From: DATKFM01 sp963810485
GTDB taxonomy: Bacteria > Pseudomonadota > Alphaproteobacteria > Dongiales > Dongiaceae
Assembly: GCA_963810485.1 (NCBI GenBank)
Contig: CAWENQ010000008.1
Location: forward strand, 300,116 to 364,115
Reading direction: 5' to 3'
Length of the DNA: 64,000 nt
Each line of letters starts with the position of its first letter. The stretch's first letter is position 1. This document shows, piece after piece, positions 56,183 through 64,000 of this stretch. The notes beneath the pieces were generated by a model that ran no database searches, was not told where the DNA came from, and was given only the letters and a program-made list of their open reading frames with translations. Position numbers and translations under genes: made by a program.

Positions 56183-58596
56183 CTATTGCTGGGACTCGGC
56201 ATTCTTCTCGTCCAATAGAATCCATTGAAAAACGGGTTCATCTGCCGAGAGGCTGATCTTGCTGCTTGCATCCTCAACAGGACCGATTTGTTTGAGATCA
56301 AAGTCCCGCTTGATAAGAACTCGCCCGGGACGATACGGCAGCGTTATGTCAGCAGACATGCGATTGACGATCACGGGTAGGGACCCGGTGCTAACAGTAG
56401 CCTTCTTCCAGCCGAGGTGGGTCTGATGGTCGGTACTAAGCCTCGTGGGGTCAATCTCGAAACCTGAATTGTCGCTTGTTTGCACCAAACTCATGAAAAT
56501 CCGGCTCGACGCCGCTATGGGCTCATTCGTGTCTGATGCAAGTACAAAAAACCCCCATGGCCGATTGAGATTCTCAATCATGACTCCGTCGCGAAAAGTG
56601 AAGCGCCGGTCGTTTGGAAATACACCGGCATAGATCTTTGCGCGAGGCGTATCAACGATTAGCCTGCTGTTCGGCCAGTCCCAAATGATTTCGCCGTTTC
56701 CCGGAGCAACCGCTTCCGTGAAGTCGCCATCCTGGACAGACCCCATTATCCGCTTCGTAAATGGCGACTCCGGTTCAAAGTCGAGTTCGGCACCGTACTT
56801 GATGGCGGTTCGAGCAGTCTTTTGCCAATCGTCCTTTCCGCGCCATGGCCCTGCCAATCCGGATCAAAAATCGCGTCGCCGCCGAACAAGAATACGGTCG
56901 GATTCGGTGCCGCGCCGATGCTGAAGTTCCTGAAAGCGGCTCCCGCCGCCCATGTCGTCGACAGCATGACTTCATCCCGCGTAAATCCACCGGACGTACC
57001 CCATTCATTCTCATTGCTGTATATCAAGGGGCCCCGATACAACGTCAAGTCATCGGCAAGGCCTCTGAGCGAATAGCTGTAAAAAAAATACCCGCCATGA
57101 TTCTGCCAGGAACCTAGAACGGCTTGTTCGATGAAATACTCGGCCTTAAAGATGTTTGGCGTCATGGTCATGCCTTCATACATCACAAAAGGCTGACCTC
57201 GGATTCTTCCGATTGCCATGTTTGAGTTTCTTTGATGGTACTCATCCTTTGAAACATCATGAGGTTCTGGCGGTAGCGACAGCATTGAAACATACGGATG
57301 ATAGGGATGCCGTTTGTCGGCGCGGAGCGTATAGTGGTGATGCTGGTACCCGTTGCCGGCATTGAACCCGCCGCGCGCCGTGATGTAGGCATTGGCGATG
57401 TTCTCGCCACCCGCCGAAATGCTGTCTACGTTGATAGGTGCAACATTGGCGCCCACACCTGAGGGCGCCGTAGCCCGAATTGCAGCGAAGAGTTTGTCGT
57501 AAACGCTGCCACAGTGCTCAAGCACAAACTGCGCGAAATCCCGACCCCGATCGGCTATGTATCCTTCGGCGCCGCGCGCCGGAGCAAGTCTTACGGAACC
57601 GTCTGAAAGACTTTCGCCGGCCTTCAGATAGCTGCCGGGCAGCCTCAAATCGTCACCGTACTTTCGCAGCAGATAACTGTTCCAAAGATCCTGAAACTGT
57701 TCCTCAAAATAGTCCGGCATGCCGCTACTCTTCTTGCCCGTCAGCCGCTTGTCGAGTTCGCCGGAGAGAATCCGCTCCGGAAAACGGACTTCGTTGTTCA
57801 GTTCATAGAGTGCAAAAACCTCATCTTCGTAGTAGTGCTTTCCGGTCCATTTGTTGTAGTGGCGGAGAACGCGCAGAATGTTCTGGATCTTTATGTGCTG
57901 CCAGGTCTTGTCCACGAGGAAGGCCTTGTCGATCACATTCGGCCAGCCATACTGTTCGGACGCTGTTTTCCAGGCTTCGAATTCATCCGCTGGACCCTGA
58001 AAGAGCGGATCCATTTCATCAGATCTCGGTCCGAATAGATTGAGGGACATGTACGCATACATGCCTTCCTGCTTCAGGCGGTACAAAAAGTAGTCGAACT
58101 TGTCGACTAAGGAGCTGTCGCCCTTGACGTAGTCGCTATCCTGCCCGTTTCGAAGGTTGCCGAAGAAGAAGCTGCTGGGTGGAAAGATCCGGACGGCGTT
58201 GAACCCAAGAGCCTTTAGCCGGGCAACGATGTGATCCAGATCATCGTGCGTGAGGGATTTGTGGGCGTCGCCTCCTTGCTTCCAAGGCCCTCCCCAACCC
58301 ATGTTGACGCCCCAGAATTGGATCGGCGCCGCATTCACGTAAAAAGTGCCATCGATCTGATAGACAAAGCCCGGCCGGACGTCACGGTGACTCGTTACGG
58401 ATGGCGATGATGTATGGGGCTTTTCAAAACCAGCTTCGGCTAGGTATATCGCGCCCAGTCGATCCTCAGCGTTGGCATGCTGCGCCGATAGCTTCCGCGA
58501 CGTTTCGGCTGCATCAGCCGACGTGGCTGCAGCGACGAAGGAGATCCAAGTGAGGCACCATAAGAGTGTCAGCAAACGAGAGCTGCGAAAGCGCAT
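56183..58596 (-). CDS. secreted glycoside hydrolase-like protein, clan GH-A type, one frameshift
   Basis: About 800 residues after restoring one G in the run at 56849-56851. The start ATG 58596 gives a signal peptide (LLTLLWCLTWISFVAAATSADA). The N-terminal barrel reads IQFWGVNMGWGGPW, ARLKALGFNAVRIFPP, YFLYRLKQEGMYAYMSLN and YELNNEVRF, whose Asn-Glu is a candidate acid/base. VMYEGMTM supplies a possible nucleophile Glu. This fits a clan GH-A (cellulase-like) fold. After the frameshift the sequence continues with a beta-sandwich (PNSRLIVDTPRAKIYAGVF). In an EPS cluster it may trim or release polymer. Confidence 0.7.
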
Positions 58597-59500
58597 GGTC
58601 TTGGCCGACGATGCAATTGAAACCGATCGACCGAAGCGACCAGTTCTAGGTTGCGTCGCGAGTGTCATCGGGACATTGGTTTGATCGGTGCGGAATCCGA
58701 CATGAGGCGGTTTCGAATTCGCTGCATCTTGGTTGACATGCTCCAGGTCGACCTTCAATACACCAGAATATTGAAGCTATGATCGGCCTATCCCAAGGGA
58801 TGCTGCGCTGCCACAATCGTCCGCCGGCTCCTGCGACCAAACCAGATAATGAATGATTAAGGCTGCTACGGCCACAATCGTCTGGCAAAGTGGGGCACGG
58901 GTTTTGTTCGGCTTAACTCCGAAGTCACAGAAAGCTCAAGTTGCGGATGTCGGAACCGAACGCCGAGTGAGAAATCACTGCAACCCATCTGTACAGCCTG
59001 TGCGAACCGGCAACTGCGCATGAGCACCGGTCTAACTGTCTTTGCGCCGGTCCCGCTAGTGCTCCGCCAGGCGAGTAACATGTGTACCCAATATAACGGG
59101 GGCACATCATGCTGCGGATACTCCACGCCGGAATGCGGAAGCCGTCAGCCAAAGCCCGTGGCAATTCCGAGCCAAAATCATGACTGAAAACATCGCCTGT
59201 CAGTCTCTGCGTCCTAGACCCGCGTTTGACTGATGCGCCCGGGTTAGCCGATGAGGTACCGAACGTCCACAATACAGCGTCGGTGAGCGTAACACAAGTG
59301 TAAACTAGTAGTACACAGACAGCGCACAGACACGTTACACTTCACATGACGGATTTTTTACCTCCATCAATAGGTTTTTATGACATCATGACGCCTAGAA
59401 GTTACCGTCTAGCTTCCGGAACCACGGCGAGCAGGCGGTATTTAACCCGCCCGGGTGAACTGGCCGCATCAAGCGCCAGGGTACGGGAGGAAGTCGGTCG
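58597..59500. other. long intergenic region with possible operator sites
   Basis: About 900 bases between divergent genes: the glycoside hydrolase and the priming transferase. No coding frame looks real. Half-sites GTGTA (59298-59302), TACAC (59312-59316) and TACAC (59336-59340) form an inverted pair plus a third copy, consistent with regulator binding. The sigma site could not be fixed. A ribosome site GGAGG lies ten bases before the downstream ATG. Confidence 0.35.
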
Positions 59501-61013
59501 ATGCGTAGCGCAACGGTACAAAGGCGGTTGGGTCTCGTCGGCTCGGATGCGCAATTCATTGCGCAGCTGGCACCGACCCACGGGAGTTCACCGGGGTGGT
59601 TGCCGGGCGTTGTTACAATCGCGTTCAGGGCCAGTGACGCCTTTGTCCTGATCGCAGCGGCCTTACTCGTATCGGTGATTTACCTTCCATCGGTGTACGA
59701 TCAAGCCGGCGGCATGACCGTTGAGTTGCGGCTGTACTATTATCTATTGGTTTTCTCTGCACTGATCGTACAGGCCAACGTATTTCATTTCGCCGGCATC
59801 TACCGATTTGAGACGTTAAGCAATTTGTCATTTCAAATCGGCCGTTGCTGGATGGCCGTTGCAATTCTCTTTCTGGTAATTCTTGCCCTTTTGTACCTGA
59901 CTAGACTGTCGGAGATTTATTCCCGCGGCTGGATGTTGCTGTGGTTTGGGATAGCGCTCGGAGGTGTAACTGTCGTTCGTCTAACCGCCTGCCCGGCGCT
60001 GAGGAAGTTTATCGACAACGGTCATCTTGCGCGCCGAGTGGCCATCATTGGCAACGGGAAGCCGGCGGAGCGATTGTCGAGTTACCTGCAGGACCTCCAG
60101 AGCAATCCGATCAAGGTCATCGGATTGTTTGATGATCGCACCGCGCCGCGGGACGATACGAGTTCGAGGCAGCCCGATGGCTCAGTGAATTCAGCTTTGC
60201 GAGCTCGCGCGCCGCGAGCAGGTAGATCAGATCATTCTGGCAATGCCGAGTGTAACGGAAGCGCGGCTTGCCAGTATCTTACGGAAGATGCGCTCCCTTC
60301 CGGTTGACGTCAGATTGTGCCGGGACACGTTTGAATTCTTGCTTCCGCAGTCAAGTTTTGAGCTCTGCGGCGTCGTCCCGCTCGTTCGGCTCTACGACCG
60401 GCCCATCTCAGGGTGGGGACATGTGGCCAAGAACGCCGAGGACAAATTGCTTGCAGGACTGCTACTGCTGCTATTTGGCCCCGCCTTGCTCCTGATTGCA
60501 GCTCTCATTAAGCTTGATAGTACGGGGCCTGTCTTCTTCCGGCAGGCACGATACGGCTTCAACAACCGCATCATTATCGTCTGGAAGTTCCGCACAATGC
60601 ATGTTGATCGTGCCGACCATTCGGGCGCCCAGCAGGTGAGCAAAGACGATCCGCGTATTACGCGCATGGGCCGCTTGTTGCGGCGGTGGAGCCTGGATGA
60701 GCTGCCGCAGCTTTTGAATGTTCTCGTCGGCGATATGTCCATCGTCGGTCCGCGGCCTCACCCGATCATGTGTGGCGTCTCCGGCCGATTGTTCGCTGAG
60801 GTGGTGGACGAATATGCGGCGCGCCATAGGGTCAAACCCGGAATAACCGGCTGGGCGCAAGTGCATGGCTGGCATGGTGCGGCCGACACTGAGGAGAAGA
60901 TCGAAAACAGGGTTAAATTTGATCTTCAGTACATCGACAATTGGTCGATCGTGCTGGACCTTAAAATTCTCATCATGACGATACTGGTGGTGCTAAGGCG
61001 CAGGGAAGCCTGA
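59501..61013 (+). CDS. polyprenyl glycosylphosphotransferase (WbaP/ExoY-type priming enzyme), one frameshift
   Basis: About 503 residues after removing an extra T at 60190-60191. Four membrane helices (from AFVLIAAALLVSVIYL) are followed by a CoA-binding-like fold (ARRVAIIGNGKPAERL) that ends, after correction, in CELARREQVDQIILAMP. A fifth hydrophobic stretch (LLLLLFGPALLLIAALIK) precedes the catalytic domain: KFRTMHVDRADHSG, DELPQLLNVLVGDMSIVGPRPH and RVKPGITGWAQVHGW. It links the first sugar phosphate to undecaprenyl phosphate. It is followed at 43 bases by the UXS gene. Confidence 0.92.
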
Positions 61014-61056
61014 ACTGAATTTAAGTTTTGTGAATTTGACGGCCCGGGAGGCCAAC

Positions 61057-62019
61057 TTGCGCAAGAGAATTCTGATCACCGGAGGCGCCGGCTTCCTCGG
61101 CTCCCATCTCTGTGAGCGCCTTGTGGCGCAGGGGCACGACGTCATCTGTGTCGACAACTACTTCACGGGGCGAAAAGACAACGTCGCTCATTTGTTGAAC
61201 AATGCGCGTTTTGAACTGCTGCGGCACGATGTGACGTTTCCACTCTACGTGGAAGTCGACGAGATCTATAATTTGGCGTGTCCAGCTTCGCCCATCCACT
61301 ACCAGCATGATCCCGTCCAAACGACGAAGACCAGCGTTCACGGCGCCATTAACATGCTCGGACTGGCGAAGCGGGTGAAGGCGAGAATTCTTCAGGCTTC
61401 CACGAGCGAGGTTTACGGAGATCCATCGCAACACCCTCAATCGGAAAGCTACTGGGGCAATGTCAATCCGATTGGCCCTCGGTCCTGCTACGATGAAGGC
61501 AAGCGTTGCGCCGAAACACTGTTCTTCGATTATCATCGTCAGCATCGGATACCCATTCGTGTTGCTCGCATCTTCAACACCTATGGCCCGCGGATGTTGC
61601 CGAACGATGGGCGAGTCGTGTCAAATTTCATCGTTCAGGCGTTGAATGGTGAGCCAATCACTGTTTATGGCGATGGGAATCAGACGCGGTCGTTCTGCTA
61701 TGTAGACGATCTCGTGGAGGGACTGATACGGCTGATGGCAGCGCCGGACGAAGTGACCGGTCCGGTCAATCTCGGTAATCCGGGCGAGTTCACGATTCTC
61801 GAACTGGCAAAGAAGATCGTACTCAAAACTGGCTCAAATTCGGAGATCGTATTGAAGCCGTTGCCGCGGGACGATCCGAAACAGCGCCGACCGGACATCT
61901 CAATCGCTCAACGGACCCTGTCCTGGAAGCCTACGATTGAGCTCGATGCCGGGCTGGATAGGACGGTCGCCTATTTCCGCGAGCAGTTGCACCGAGTAGT
62001 TCCGCTAGCGGCGCAGTAA
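61057..62019 (+). CDS. UDP-glucuronate decarboxylase (UXS-like)
   Basis: A 320-residue extended SDR. Start TTG 61057 is preferred over a GTG at 61030 because GGGAGG lies five bases upstream and the protein then begins like other UXS enzymes (RKRILITGGAGFLGSHLCERL). Family markers are NLACPASPIHYQHDPVQT, ASTSEVYGDPSQHPQ, CYDEGKRCAE (Tyr-x3-Lys), RIFNTYGPRM and NGEPITVYGDGNQTRSFCYV. It makes UDP-xylose from UDP-glucuronate. No UDP-glucose dehydrogenase (Ugd) is seen in the window. Confidence 0.92.
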   Translation: MRKRILITGGAGFLGSHLCERLVAQGHDVICVDNYFTGRKDNVAHLLNNARFELLRHDVTFPLYVEVDEIYNLACPASPIHYQHDPVQTTKTSVHGAINMLGLAKRVKARILQASTSEVYGDPSQHPQSESYWGNVNPIGPRSCYDEGKRCAETLFFDYHRQHRIPIRVARIFNTYGPRMLPNDGRVVSNFIVQALNGEPITVYGDGNQTRSFCYVDDLVEGLIRLMAAPDEVTGPVNLGNPGEFTILELAKKIVLKTGSNSEIVLKPLPRDDPKQRRPDISIAQRTLSWKPTIELDAGLDRTVAYFREQLHRVVPLAAQ

Positions 62020-62143
62020 GCCGCATAGACTGAGGACTCCAATACTGTTTATGGCGCTCCCAAGGACAATCGAAGGAATGAGAACCCTGTTTTTGGACGC
62101 GCGGGGTAATGCATCCACGCAAGAAGCCGGGTCTTTGATAACA

Positions 62144-63598
62144 TCACCAGCGCGTGATGATCGCTAGGGCCGCTCTGTAGACAACGGAGCCCAAATTCGA
62201 GGGCGATGTAGTTGCCTTCGTCGATTCATCATACCAGGTCAAAGCAAGTATGCGATCGAGCGCAACTACCGTCCCGATCAGCAGATAGGTCGTCGGCTGC
62301 AATGTGCCGCCGAATACATCGTCCATGAGACTACCGATCATCAGGCTTGTAAGCGCGATGAATGGCGGAAACGCCGGCGACTCGCTGAACTGACGTCTCT
62401 GCCGAACCAAAACCAGCGCCGACCTGCCGATCGGTCGCTTCAACATCATGACAAAGAAGAAGGCTCCAATAATCCCCATATCAACGAGCAAAGTGACAAA
62501 GGAATTATGCGCATGACCTGGCGTCCAGCCGCCCAATGATGGCAACGGTGATGCCCGAAATGATGTGAAGCCCCGGCCAAGGATGGCGTTACGCACGGAC
62601 TTCGACCAACCTTCAATGGCGCCTATCCACAGTTCTATTCTGCTCTGCAAGGTTCCAAGCCGCTCAAAATTGTAACCCTGCATATGCGCGAATAGACCGA
62701 CTTCCAATTGTCGCAGGGCCAAATCGAAGACGACATACCCAATCACGGCAGTCGCCAGGAAGCCAATCCAAATTCGAAGGTGACCGCCGATAAGCAGCAT
62801 TAGCCCAATTGCGATCGCGCCGCCAATTGCGCCAGTCTTGCCGGCCGCCAAAAATCCGCTGATACAACTGAGAGCAAACAGACTAGCATAGAGGTAGAAA
62901 CGGCGAACATTCAATCCTGCCTTGCGCTGCAGTATCGCGGTGAGGCATGCCGCTGCGACCGAAAATGCAGCAATGCTCACGACGCCTGGATGTACCCAAA
63001 TTCCCGCGACCCGGTGTGCCCCTGATTGCGCCGTCGATTCAAAAGAGGCGTAGCTGAATATCGGCAATATTATTACTGGTGCGGTGCCGATGAGCGTAAC
63101 GGCAAAAAATCTTGTGCAATCCTCTATGCTTGCATCGGAAAAATACACGACGATCAGTATCGCTGCGCAACCTAGCCGGAGGATCCAAAAGCCGGCATAG
63201 GTTGGCGAGGGTGTCCAAAGCAGCGAGGCACCGGCCAATAGGACATATGCCACAAGCCAGAACTGTGCGCCGAACGGCTTGATTTGCAGACTGCCGATGG
63301 AAGTCGCAAAAGTGGCGACGGCGCCCAGCAAGACCGCCATCGTGACACCGATCTCGACGAAATACAGCGATCCGCTTTCTGCGAGACTGCCTCGAAAGAT
63401 AAAGGCGCGATGGGAGATCAGTATCAACCATAGTGCCAAAACAACGTTTTTTCTGGTGAAGCTGCCATGGGCGTTGAGAAATAAGGCCGCGCACACCAAT
63501 GCCAGCACGCCTACCGCCGCCGCCGGTAAATAGATCTCACCGGACGCGAACGCCAGTAGGAACAGCGCGGCGATGGATATCGCGACGGCGACCCGCAT
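62144..63598 (-). CDS. O-antigen ligase/polymerase-like (Wzy-type) membrane protein
   Basis: A 484-residue polytopic protein with about ten to twelve helices. The start is set at ATG 63598, where GAGGAGG precedes it closely; the upstream extension of 65 residues is rejected. A large periplasmic loop with RGFTSFRASPLPSLGGWTPGHAHNSF contains the His-rich motif typical of the O-antigen ligase/polymerase superfamily. It probably polymerises or attaches the EPS repeat units. It converges with the UXS gene and is divergent from the last glycosyltransferase. Confidence 0.85.
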   Translation of the reverse strand: MRVAVAISIAALFLLAFASGEIYLPAAAVGVLALVCAALFLNAHGSFTRKNVVLALWLILISHRAFIFRGSLAESGSLYFVEIGVTMAVLLGAVATFATSIGSLQIKPFGAQFWLVAYVLLAGASLLWTPSPTYAGFWILRLGCAAILIVVYFSDASIEDCTRFFAVTLIGTAPVIILPIFSYASFESTAQSGAHRVAGIWVHPGVVSIAAFSVAAACLTAILQRKAGLNVRRFYLYASLFALSCISGFLAAGKTGAIGGAIAIGLMLLIGGHLRIWIGFLATAVIGYVVFDLALRQLEVGLFAHMQGYNFERLGTLQSRIELWIGAIEGWSKSVRNAILGRGFTSFRASPLPSLGGWTPGHAHNSFVTLLVDMGIIGAFFFVMMLKRPIGRSALVLVRQRRQFSESPAFPPFIALTSLMIGSLMDDVFGGTLQPTTYLLIGTVVALDRILALTWYDESTKATTSPSNLGSVVYRAALAIITRW

Positions 63599-63821
63599 AA
63601 CTACCTCCTCGGTCGGTCCACGAGGGCGTGTACGCGTCATAGTATACGGCCCCGCCCGCCAATGGCGAGCGTCGGAAACCCCGATACGCTCAATACGCCC
63701 TACCCAATAGCCGGCCGTCGTCCAGTTCTCCTGTGCAGCAACGTCTGTTGCTTCTGCAGCCGTGTCCGGTACTACTCTTCGGTGAACCCACACGTTGTTC
63801 GTGATTTCCGGCTGAATTGAA

Positions 63822-64000
63822 TTGCGCGTTATCCTGGCTCACAACCGATACCGACAACATGGCGGCGAAGATGTAGTGTTTGCCGCGGAGGCAGCCCTGC
63901 TTCGCCGCTTCGGTCACGAAGTAACAGAATTCATCAAGGATAACAATGAGATAGACTTCTCTCGGTCGATTCGCCTTATTACGTACAACCGTCTGGTCTC
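63822..64000 (+). CDS. glycosyltransferase, N-terminal fragment
   Basis: The gene runs off the right edge. From a TTG at 63822 it reads RVILAHNRYRQHGGEDVVF, then AEAALLRRFGHEVTEF, the usual start of GT4 family enzymes in EPS clusters. No clear ribosome site is seen, so the start could differ. The cluster therefore continues to the right of the window. Confidence 0.75.
   Translation, partial: MRVILAHNRYRQHGGEDVVFAAEAALLRRFGHEVTEFIKDNNEIDFSRSIRLITYNRLV

Noticed and set aside
58866..59272. Two minus-strand frames in the gap before the priming transferase
   Set aside because: No motif and no sign of codon bias; the region reads as noncoding.
40005..64000. Second copy of the tRNA-Ser 3' end as a right attachment site
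   Set aside because: No repeat of the tRNA end was found downstream in the window; the right edge of the island is probably beyond it.

Overview
The window is high-GC DNA from an alphaproteobacterium, most likely Rhodospirillales-like. This is inferred from the rplU-rpmA-obgE-proB-proA-nadD-rsfS gene order, two BKACE (DUF849) enzymes, an orphan Flp pilin, a corrinoid-linked C1 cluster and mid-60s %GC. No 16S rRNA gene is present, so the genus cannot be given.

Layout. 0-13 kb is accessory metabolism. It holds an SDR fragment and an APH-fold kinase, a class III aminotransferase, a compact RiPP-like pair (Nif11-type precursor plus a LanM dehydratase with no cyclase), a second class III aminotransferase with a BKACE, and a three-gene set (PhyH dioxygenase, 3-hydroxyacyl-CoA-type dehydrogenase, BKACE) that reads as a beta-oxidation and cleavage route. 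13-25 kb holds a five-PAS hybrid histidine kinase, an SDR whose catalytic Tyr is Phe, an Flp pilin with a clear terminator, a 1163-residue GltD/PyrK-like fused oxidoreductase, a second sensor kinase and a GT87-like membrane protein. 25.5-32 kb is a one-carbon cluster: DUF1638, a virulence-factor-family protein, two methylenetetrahydrofolate reductases around a MetV-like Cys-rich protein, a methyltetrahydrofolate:corrinoid methyltransferase and an ASKHA/ferredoxin corrinoid activator. Neither the corrinoid protein nor the substrate methyltransferase is in view. 32-39.5 kb has a porin and the conserved housekeeping block, followed by tRNA-Ser(CGA).

From the tRNA to the end (40-64 kb), base composition drops and codon use changes. 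Remnants of a serine recombinase and of a YedK/HMCES protein lie just after the tRNA. Beyond them is a large exopolysaccharide cluster: Wza, a beta-barrel protein and the Wzc kinase; a VanZ-like protein; GDP-sugar enzymes (ManC and a plant-type GDP-mannose 3,5-epimerase); UDP-sugar enzymes (GalE, UXS); a priming transferase; GT4 and WecG-type glycosyltransferases; a flippase; a Wzy-like polymerase; a secreted glycoside hydrolase; and an unexplained pair made of a putative nucleotidyltransferase-like protein and a thymidylate-kinase-like protein. This looks like an acquired or exchanged surface-polysaccharide island.

Sequence quality matters here. Several genes carry single-base indels, mostly in short homopolymers. 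proA-proB-obgE (35.2-38.7 kb) carry many insertion-dominated frameshifts. Because obgE is normally essential, these are best read as assembly errors. The call notes each reconstructed gene.
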